This document shows, piece by piece, positions 20,017 to 21,387 of a stretch of 21,387 nt of DNA. The translations under genes were made by a program, and so were the position numbers. The stretch is from Candidatus Nomurabacteria bacterium (GTDB lineage Bacteria; Patescibacteriota; Saccharimonadia; Saccharimonadales; Saccharimonadaceae). The notes under the pieces were generated by a model. It worked only from the letters and a program-made list of their open reading frames with translations, was not told the DNA's origin and made no database searches. How positions within the stretch are numbered: position 1 is the first letter of the stretch; the number at the start of each line of letters is the position of its first letter. Where the stretch lies: positions 1 to 21,387 of the forward strand of contig JAISDN010000028.1 of assembly GCA_031264785.1 (NCBI GenBank). The letters run 5' to 3'.

Positions 20017-21387
20017 CTAAAATTTGCTCAAAATGGGGCGAGAAGAGAAGATTGTGTCAGCCCTGCCATCGTAGCGATTCCCAGCGAACATCCCCGCGCG
20101 AACGGTGGCACCATGGCCCTGACCACGATAAAACCACGGGTAGCTCGAATCGGCAAAGGTGGAGTATTCCGAGTTCCAGGACTGATAGTACGTAGAGACC
20201 CGCTGGACGGCAGTAGTTTCGTATAGAGCTTGGCCTCCGCAGGTTGGGAAGGTGCAGACGTCAAAATTGTAATAGTATCCGGTTGATGATGAACTAGTTG
20301 GTGGTTTAATGCCAAAGGGTCCTACGTAGTAGATGTCCAAGTATCTTGTCTGGGGCATGGTGGTTATGTAGGAGGTTGATATGGCTCCAAGGTTGGACAT
20401 AGTGTATTCAGCGGTTCCACCGGACATATCATATATTCCATAAATGTTGTCGGTGGTGGAGGCATGAACGCCGGTTGTCGTATTGTATCGGTTGCAGGTG
20501 CTTACTGAAAAATCTGAAACACTGTCGCCGGCACATCCGGTAACGTATGAGGAGTTGTTGTTTATCCATACTTGAGTGGAGTTTCGTCCGTAGGAACTAG
20601 TTGCTAGATATGCCGCAGCTCCCCAATCAGTGTTTCTCGCCATTCTGGATTGAGTATGGTTGCTCAAGTTTTGTTTGTTGGCACCAGCATCTTTAGATAC
20701 TGGGTAATAGCTAGGACCGTCAAAATTAGCTCCTCCAGCTGCACCATCTGGGTTTCGTGACATGTTTACTACTATTGAGAACTGAGATCCTATAGTTTGA
20801 GAGCGCAGGGAGGATAGATTTGGTTTGATTGTTGGGCTGGCCGCCGTACCAGTAGTTTCAAACTTAGCTACCCATATACCATTAAGCTCAGTCTTCCCAA
20901 AAGTAAAAGCTGGATGCGTAGCCCAACAAGAGTCGTTTGCCGCCTGCCAGGGTGGTAGTTCATTACTAAGCTTATTGCAGTTAGCTTGGGAATAGGTAGA
21001 GGCTACAGCTGTCCTGTAGTCCATTGGACTGCTTGGGTCTTGTAGGTTTGAGTTGTCTTCTCCTACCGGATAATACTTAGTATCATCTTTGTGTTGGAAG
21101 GCTATGTTAAAAGCTTCTGGACTGGTGATCGGTGTATTACCAAGGGCACTCCATCGCATCACTTGGTAAGCATAACGTGGTATATAAACCCAATAGCCTA
21201 GGATGTCATCTTCCATGATGGGAGTACCTTCTGGGTCGTTTTGGTAGTCAGAGAGGACTTCTGGCCTGATGGTTACGGCGTTACACCATTTGCTGTCGTC
21301 GTAGTTGCACCAATTAGAGTCTTCGGTGTGAGCTTCACCTGTGCCATAGCGTTCGGGGTCACATTCTAGGGTAGAGGCGCCTTGCTT
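20017..21387 (-). CDS. Surface protein with formylglycine-generating-enzyme-like domain, 3' part
   Basis: The frame is open to the right edge, so the N-terminus is outside the window; the ATG at 21216 is internal. About 456 residues are visible. They contain YWVYIPRYAYQVMRW, GIWVAKFETTG, PTIKPNLSSLRSQ, ARNTDWGAAAYLATSSYG, TTDNIYGIYDMSGGTAEYTM, and a C-terminal WFYRGQGHGATVRAGMFAG...SRPIL. This order matches a group of exported Firmicutes/CPR proteins with an FGE-sulfatase (C-type-lectin) type fold, some attached to pilin-like N-termini. Several cysteines suggest an external location. Codon choice and composition look different from the housekeeping neighbours. Function is unknown; adhesion or binding is plausible. 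Similar folds carry the variable regions of diversity-generating retroelements. Confidence 0.7.
   Translation of the reverse strand, partial: KQGASTLECDPERYGTGEAHTEDSNWCNYDDSKWCNAVTIRPEVLSDYQNDPEGTPIMEDDILGYWVYIPRYAYQVMRWSALGNTPITSPEAFNIAFQHKDDTKYYPVGEDNSNLQDPSSPMDYRTAVASTYSQANCNKLSNELPPWQAANDSCWATHPAFTFGKTELNGIWVAKFETTGTAASPTIKPNLSSLRSQTIGSQFSIVVNMSRNPDGAAGGANFDGPSYYPVSKDAGANKQNLSNHTQSRMARNTDWGAAAYLATSSYGRNSTQVWINNNSSYVTGCAGDSVSDFSVSTCNRYNTTTGVHASTTDNIYGIYDMSGGTAEYTMSNLGAISTSYITTMPQTRYLDIYYVGPFGIKPPTSSSSTGYYYNFDVCTFPTCGGQALYETTAVQRVSTYYQSWNSEYSTFADSSYPWFYRGQGHGATVRAGMFAGNRYDGRADTIFSSRPILSKF

Noticed and set aside
1..21387. UGA recoded as an amino acid
   Set aside because: hrcA, lepA-N and ftsH end at TGA exactly at expected C-termini, with neighbouring genes starting there.
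1..21387. tRNA, rRNA, CRISPR array or transposase
   Set aside because: No cloverleaf with conserved tRNA bases, no regularly spaced repeats and no transposase or integrase motifs were found by eye.

Overview
The window looks like a compact chromosome segment from a Patescibacteria/CPR bacterium, most plausibly a member of the Saccharibacteria. This is inferred from the gene set and style, with moderate confidence. Genes are tightly packed, and convergent genes overlap by a few bases or lie within about 10 bases of each other. UGA is used as a normal stop (hrcA, lepA-N, ftsH), which argues against the UGA-recoding SR1 and Gracilibacteria lineages. Many genes have a -10 box placed exactly so that transcription would begin at the start codon (leaderless mRNAs), while other genes carry strong Shine-Dalgarno sites. 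No tRNA, rRNA, CRISPR array or insertion sequence was seen.

Layout. Positions 1-3185 (minus): an anaerobic ribonucleotide reductase operon, nrdD-nrdG followed by a cysteine desulfurase that runs off the left edge, led by a sigma70-type promoter and two NrdR boxes. Positions 3354-4589 (minus): hrcA-grpE under a CIRCE operator; HrcA is shorter than usual and dnaK/dnaJ are absent here. Positions 4698-5333 (plus): an adenylate-kinase-like P-loop kinase. Positions 5327-9525 (minus): an operon of three single-pass membrane proteins with large external domains: a PstS-like binding protein, a DUF3298-like protein, and a proline-rich protein ending in a thermolysin-like zinc site. Positions 9678-14878: the two halves of lepA (elongation factor 4) as separate genes on the same strand. 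About 3.2 kb lies between them, holding sua5/tsaC, a circularly permuted YpsA-like protein, an unknown 252-residue protein, a Nudix hydrolase, an XRE-type membrane regulator and a 51-residue ORF. Positions 14905-15552 (plus): ung. Positions 15559-19109 (minus): ftsH-murJ. Positions 19267-19908 (plus): a phosphoglycerate mutase. Positions 20017-21387 (minus): the 3' part of a surface protein with a formylglycine-generating-enzyme-like (C-type-lectin-type) domain.

The most striking observation is the clean fission of lepA at the domain II/III boundary. All G-domain motifs are in one gene and all domain III to C-terminal motifs in the other, and each gene has its own leaderless-type promoter. 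The N-terminal half also carries two in-frame extra segments containing palindromic or repetitive DNA. One of these is the widespread repeat that translates as VIASAAKQ. Similar short palindromes sit inside the coding sequences of grpE, the cysteine desulfurase and the pstS-like gene. Three of them encode V-V-x-x-T-T in the same codon phase. This points to a family of intragenic palindromic elements in this genome.
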